Positions 11,880-15,732 of a stretch of 15,732 nt of DNA are shown here, piece after piece. How positions within the stretch are numbered: position 1 is the stretch's first letter; each line of letters opens with the position of its first letter. The notes beneath the pieces were generated by a model that saw only the letters and a list, made by a program, of their open reading frames with translations, did no database searches and had not been told where the DNA came from. The position numbers were made by a program, and so were the translations under genes. The stretch spans positions 1 to 15,732 of the forward strand of contig JALOPT010000028.1 of NCBI GenBank assembly GCA_025453715.1, in the 5' to 3' direction. This DNA comes from Methanoregulaceae archaeon. Lineage in GTDB: Archaea; Halobacteriota; Methanomicrobia; Methanomicrobiales; Methanospirillaceae.

Positions 11880-14183
11880 ATGAACCCTGAAGAAAAACTG
11901 TCGGTCGTCATCGTTGATGAGGCCGTTTCCAGTGACACCCCCCATGGGCGTACTATTAAAAGGATTGTGGAAGGCCTTGCTGATTTTGATATCCAGGTAT
12001 ATACCATTGGATCGCTTGAAGATGCCAGGTCAGCGTATGCAAACCTTCCGGAAGTCGATTGTATCCTGATCAGCTGGACCCTAGGGGGCAGCAAATCGAA
12101 AGACCATGCTGAAGCAAAGCAGCTGATCCACGAAATCAGGGGGCGCAATGAAGATGTCCCGATTTTCCTCATGGCCGAGCCGACAGGGGAGGCGCCAAGT
12201 GCTCTTACGGTCGATACGATCCGCGAGATCAATGAGTACGTCTATATCATGGATGATACCCCGGCATTTATCGCCGGCCGGATCATTGCTGCCGCAGACC
12301 GGTACAAAGAAAGCCTGTTGCCCCCGTTTTTTGGTGCCCTTGTCAAGTTCTCCAAAGACTTTGAGTACTCATGGCATACCCCTGGCCATGCCGGTGGCAC
12401 GGCGTTCCGCAAGTCACCTTCAGGCAGGTTATTCTTCAAATTCTTCGGTGAGCAGCTCTTCCGTTCTGATCTCTCGATATCTGTTGGGGAACTCGGTTCC
12501 CTGCTTGATCATTCCGGCCCGCTGGGTGAGGCCGAACGCTATGCTGCCAAGGTATTTGGCGCTGATATAACGTATTTTGTAACGAACGGCACGTCAACGG
12601 CCAACAAGATCGTATTCTTTGGCCGGGTAACGAAGGATGATGTGGTCCTTGTCGACCGGAACTGCCATAAATCTGCTGAACACGCACTCACCATGACCCA
12701 TTCTCTTGCGGTATTCATGGTGCCGACCAGGAACCGCTATGGTATTATCGGGCCTATCCCCCCGGAAGAGATGACCCCCGAAACGGTCCGGGCAAAAATT
12801 AAAGCATGCCCGCTTGCGAAAGGGTTGAAGGAGACGAAACCCGTCCATGCGATTGTTACGAACTCTACCTACGATGGTCTCTGCTACCATGCTATCGAGG
12901 TAGAAGAGATCCTTGGAAAAAGTGTTGACAGCATCCATTTCGATGAAGCATGGTACGGCTATGCGAGGTTCAACCCGCTATACCGCGAGCGGTTTGCCAT
13001 GCGGGACGGTGCAAAAAACTCCACCGGGCCAACGGTATTTGCTACCCAGTCCACGCATAAGCTCCTTGCAGCGCTGTCACAGGCATCCATGGTCCATGTA
13101 AGAAACGGGCGTGTTCCGATTGAGCATTCACGGTTTAACGAGGGGTTCATGATGCATAGTTCCACCTCCCCGCTCTATACCATTATGGCATCACTGGACG
13201 TTTCGTCAAAAATGATGGACGGGGCAGCAGGCCGTGTCCTTACTACCGAGTCAATAGAAGAGGCAATCCGGTTCCGCCGCACAATGGCACGGATTCATAA
13301 AGAGATCTGCGGCAGGAAAAAGAAAGACTGGTGGTTCGGGATGTGGCAGCCCGACACGATTAAAGACCCGAAAACAAAGAAAAAAATTCCGTTTGCCGAA
13401 GCATCAATAGAAGCCCTCCGGGATAACCCGTCCAGCTGGGTATTGCACCCCGGGGAGAAATGGCATGGATTCGAGGGCCTGCCTGAAAATTACTGCATGC
13501 TGGACCCCATAAAGGTAACCGTAATAATGCCGGGTGTGAAGGATGACGGTTCTCCTGATTCGTGGGGTATCCCTGCAGCGGTGGTAGTAAAGTTCCTCGA
13601 CACCCGTGGCATCGTCAACGAGAAATCGGGCGACTACATCATCCTGTTCCTCTTCTCGATGGGGAACACGAAAGGTAAATGGGGGACGCTAGTTACTGAG
13701 CTCTTCGAGTTCAAGCGCCACTATGATGAAGGGGCCCCTCTTGAAGAGATATTCCCTGACCTCACGAATGCCTATCCTGACCGGTATGGTGGAATGACCC
13801 TGAGAAGCCTGACCGATGAGATGCACCGGTTCAAGAAGGAGCACAGGATGGGCGAACTTCTCCAGCAGGCATATTCCATCATGCCGGAACCTGCCGTATC
13901 GTATGCGGATGCCTTTAAGTGCCTGGTGAGGGGTGAAGTTGAGCATGTCCCGGTTTCAGAGGCAGGAAACAGGATCGTGGCAACCGGGATCTTCCCGTAC
14001 CCTCCCGGTATCCCTGTACTGGCCCCGGGTGAGCGGACCGGTAAACAGAACGGTCCCATTCTCCAGTACCTGAAATCAATGCAGGACTTCGATCGGGAGT
14101 TCCCCGGGTTCGAACATGACACCCACGGGGTTGAATGTGTCAAAGGTGAATACATGATATATTGTATTAAGGAGGGGCGATAA
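11880..14183 (+). CDS. adiA: PLP-dependent Orn/Lys/Arg decarboxylase, arginine decarboxylase (AdiA)-like
   Basis: The 767-residue product has the full length of bacterial inducible basic amino acid decarboxylases, which remove the alpha-carboxyl of arginine, lysine or ornithine, consuming a proton. An N-terminal wing domain of receiver/flavodoxin-like fold (1-130) precedes the aminotransferase-fold core. Landmarks are HTPGHAGGTAFRKSPSG (about 165-181), LGSLLDHSGPLGEAE, FVTNGTSTANK, DRNCHKS (His263), HFDEAWYGYARFNP (Asp355, binding the PLP pyridine) and the Schiff-base lysine Lys394 in QSTHKLLAALSQ. The runs RNRYGIIGPIPPEEM and HPGEKWHGFEGLPENY recall E. coli AdiA more than LdcI, so arginine is the likeliest substrate; this is by eye. 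The frame also allows GTG 11871, but the ATG at 11880 has GGGGTGG at good spacing. It is followed directly by an antiporter gene. Methanogens usually make agmatine with a pyruvoyl enzyme, so bacterial origin by transfer is plausible. Confidence 0.93.
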   Translation: MNPEEKLSVVIVDEAVSSDTPHGRTIKRIVEGLADFDIQVYTIGSLEDARSAYANLPEVDCILISWTLGGSKSKDHAEAKQLIHEIRGRNEDVPIFLMAEPTGEAPSALTVDTIREINEYVYIMDDTPAFIAGRIIAAADRYKESLLPPFFGALVKFSKDFEYSWHTPGHAGGTAFRKSPSGRLFFKFFGEQLFRSDLSISVGELGSLLDHSGPLGEAERYAAKVFGADITYFVTNGTSTANKIVFFGRVTKDDVVLVDRNCHKSAEHALTMTHSLAVFMVPTRNRYGIIGPIPPEEMTPETVRAKIKACPLAKGLKETKPVHAIVTNSTYDGLCYHAIEVEEILGKSVDSIHFDEAWYGYARFNPLYRERFAMRDGAKNSTGPTVFATQSTHKLLAALSQASMVHVRNGRVPIEHSRFNEGFMMHSSTSPLYTIMASLDVSSKMMDGAAGRVLTTESIEEAIRFRRTMARIHKEICGRKKKDWWFGMWQPDTIKDPKTKKKIPFAEASIEALRDNPSSWVLHPGEKWHGFEGLPENYCMLDPIKVTVIMPGVKDDGSPDSWGIPAAVVVKFLDTRGIVNEKSGDYIILFLFSMGNTKGKWGTLVTELFEFKRHYDEGAPLEEIFPDLTNAYPDRYGGMTLRSLTDEMHRFKKEHRMGELLQQAYSIMPEPAVSYADAFKCLVRGEVEHVPVSEAGNRIVATGIFPYPPGIPVLAPGERTGKQNGPILQYLKSMQDFDREFPGFEHDTHGVECVKGEYMIYCIKEGR

Positions 14184-15629
14184 GTGAGCGATGAAACGGC
14201 TACGCCCAAAAAAACAGTCCTGACTCCGCCAAAGGTTCTCGGGATCTTTGCACTGGCGATGATCAACGTCGCAGCAGTGCTTTCGATCAGGAATTTCCCG
14301 TCAATGGCGATGTTCGGATGGGAATGTATCGGCTGGTATATTATCGGAACCGTCCTGTTCCTGATCCCGCTGTCTCTTGCCGGTGCTGAACTGGCAACGA
14401 TGCTGTCGGATAAGGGTGGCGGTGTCTATGCCTGGTGTAAGGAAGCGTTTGGTGAAAAAGGCGGGTTTATTGCCATTTTCTGCGAGTGGTCAAATAACCT
14501 GGTCTGGTTTCCAACGGTTCTCGCATTTATCGCCTCGACCCTGGCCTTTGCCCTTTCACCGGCACTTGGTACCAACGCAATATACCTGTTTGTCGTCATG
14601 ATGATCGCATTCTGGGGCACGACTGCAATCGCATACTTTGGCGAGGATATATCGACGAAATTTCAGAATGTAGGAGTAATTCTTGGCAGTATCATCCCGT
14701 CAGTCCTTATTATCGGTCTCGGGGTCTACTGGGCAATCTCGGGTGCGAGTATTGTGCTGCCCCCGTTCTCCCCCGGAGAGATCGTTCCGACGATAGATCT
14801 TTCAACAATTCCTTTCTTTGCTACAGTGATCCTGCTCTTTGCCGGTATGGAGATGGCAGGGTTCCATGCACTCGAAACACGCAATCCCAGTTCTGACTAT
14901 CCAAAAGCGATGGCCATATCCGCAGTAATTATTTTCGCCTGCACAGTCCTTGCAACACTGGCCATAGCATTTGTAATACCCGCTAACGAACTCAGTCTCG
15001 CCGCGGGGGTCATGCAGGCCATCGAGTACTTCTTCAATGCACTCGGAATTCCCGGGGCCGTTGCACCGATGGCGATATTGATTACGATTGGCGGGGTCGT
15101 ATCACTGGCAGCGTGGCTGATTGGTCCGGCAAAGGGTCTTGGAGTCGTGGCTGAGGAAGGGAACCTGCCACCAGTGTTTAACAGGACGAACAAGTATGGG
15201 TCTCCTGTTGCAGTCCTGTTTATCCAGGCATTGATCGGGACGTTTGTGTCCCTGCTCTACGTGTTCCTGCCATCGGTAAACCAGGCATACTGGATTTTAT
15301 CTGCAATGACTGTTGAATTACTCTGCATCGTATACCTGCTTGTATTTGCATCCCTCATCAAGCTCCGGTACAGTAAACCCGATGCACCACGCCCGTTTAA
15401 AATTCCGGGTGGAATTCCTGGCATCTGGCTTATTGGTGGCCTGGGTGCATTCGGGGTAATTTTTGCCTTCATTGTAGGGCTGATGCCAACCGGGGATTTT
15501 AGTTCATCAGAGGCATTCTTCTACGTGGTCGGGGTGTTGCTCGGGACATTCCTTCTGGCAGTACCCCCGCTGATCTTCCTGAAACTGAAAAAACCCAGCT
15601 GGATTGAGACCGGTAACAGGGAGGTATGA
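14184..15629 (+). CDS. APC-superfamily amino acid antiporter, GadC-like
   Basis: The 481-residue product has about twelve membrane helices in the APC fold. Sequence resembles the glutamate:GABA antiporter GadC branch: SIRNFPSMAMFGWECIGWY in helix 1, IPLSLAGAELATM, GGGVYAWCKEAFGEKGGF, FAGMEMAGFHALETRNP followed by SSDYPKAM, VIPANELSLAAGVMQAI, AAWLIGPAKGLGVVAEEGN, and RPFKIPGG before the last helices. It lacks the long cytoplasmic C-terminal plug of E. coli GadC, ending KKPSWIETGNREV. The GTG start directly follows the decarboxylase stop and has AAGGAGGGG at ideal spacing, so the two genes are co-expressed. The expected role is exchange of external amino acid for the decarboxylation product, exporting charge and protons as in acid-resistance systems. 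The pairing of an AdiA-like enzyme with a GadC-like rather than AdiC-like carrier is unusual, so substrate assignment stays open. Confidence 0.9.
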   Translation: MSDETATPKKTVLTPPKVLGIFALAMINVAAVLSIRNFPSMAMFGWECIGWYIIGTVLFLIPLSLAGAELATMLSDKGGGVYAWCKEAFGEKGGFIAIFCEWSNNLVWFPTVLAFIASTLAFALSPALGTNAIYLFVVMMIAFWGTTAIAYFGEDISTKFQNVGVILGSIIPSVLIIGLGVYWAISGASIVLPPFSPGEIVPTIDLSTIPFFATVILLFAGMEMAGFHALETRNPSSDYPKAMAISAVIIFACTVLATLAIAFVIPANELSLAAGVMQAIEYFFNALGIPGAVAPMAILITIGGVVSLAAWLIGPAKGLGVVAEEGNLPPVFNRTNKYGSPVAVLFIQALIGTFVSLLYVFLPSVNQAYWILSAMTVELLCIVYLLVFASLIKLRYSKPDAPRPFKIPGGIPGIWLIGGLGAFGVIFAFIVGLMPTGDFSSSEAFFYVVGVLLGTFLLAVPPLIFLKLKKPSWIETGNREV

Positions 15630-15676
15630 AGTAACATGTCGCATTATATTTCAGTGCATGAGAATGGAGGGAACCT

Positions 15677-15732
15677 ATGACTGATATAGACAGGGAGACC
15701 TGGGCAGTCATTCTTATTATCCTGCTTGTCAT
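15677..15732 (+). CDS. Start of a third operon gene, membrane-inserted protein (3'-partial)
   Basis: Only the first 18 codons are in the window: MTDIDRETWAVILIILLV, then the edge. A short charged N-terminus leads straight into a hydrophobic helix, so this is a membrane or signal-anchored protein. GGAGG lies seven bases before the ATG. The gap from the antiporter stop is 47 bases, so it should belong to the decarboxylase operon. Identity cannot be determined from this fragment; a second transporter is one possibility. Confidence 0.7.
   Translation, partial: MTDIDRETWAVILIILLV

Noticed and set aside
14100..14120. GGTTCGAAC-like sequence recalling a tRNA T-arm
   Set aside because: It lies within the decarboxylase coding frame (PGFEHD) and no other tRNA arms fold around it.

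Overview
The window looks like chromosomal DNA of a methanogenic archaeon of the Methanomicrobiales type (Methanoregula/Methanosphaerula-like; the genus is inference). Pointers are archaeal TATA boxes about 25 bases ahead of likely transcript starts, a receiver-PAS-PAS-PAS-GAF histidine kinase of the kind abundant in these methanogens, a Thr-rich PKD surface protein, a UbiA prenyltransferase, and a CDC48-N-like barrel fused to a TrkA-C domain. Base composition is close to balanced. No tRNA, rRNA, CRISPR array or insertion sequence was seen.

Layout. 1-2689 (-): a long hybrid histidine kinase, cut by the left edge. 2937-3113 (-): a 58-residue small protein. 3315-4421 (+): a PKD-repeat surface protein whose signal peptide looks broken. 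4474-5342 (+): a degenerate histidine-kinase ATPase domain followed by a single-domain response regulator with its own TATA box and a 14-bp palindrome. 5441-6508 (-): two small membrane proteins, one of the HdeD/DUF308 family. 6770-8996 (-): a tight six-gene operon of mostly unknown proteins. It runs from a barrel/TrkA-C protein through a membrane-anchored coiled coil and three tandem paralogues sharing a Y-[LF]-D-x9-W motif to a FYVE-like eight-cysteine zinc protein. This is the best candidate for an undescribed system. 9169-10065 (-): a membrane-anchored metallophosphoesterase. 10381-11277 (+): a UbiA-family prenyltransferase, preceded by a strong hairpin. 11278-11879: a repeat-rich non-coding stretch holding a strong promoter, a dyad and a short Cys-containing ORF. 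11880-15732 (+): an operon of a PLP-dependent basic amino acid decarboxylase (closest by eye to biodegradative arginine decarboxylase AdiA), a GadC-like APC antiporter and the start of a third, membrane-inserted protein.

How the genes may work together. The decarboxylase and antiporter form the classical pairing for proton-consuming amino acid decarboxylation with substrate/product exchange. With the HdeD-family protein nearby this suggests acid or envelope stress handling (inference). The left third is signal transduction. The six-gene operon has the make-up of a membrane-associated scaffold: two single-span coiled-coil proteins, two soluble paralogues, a putative ligand-binding barrel/TrkA-C protein and a zinc protein, all translationally coupled, but its function cannot be read from sequence alone.
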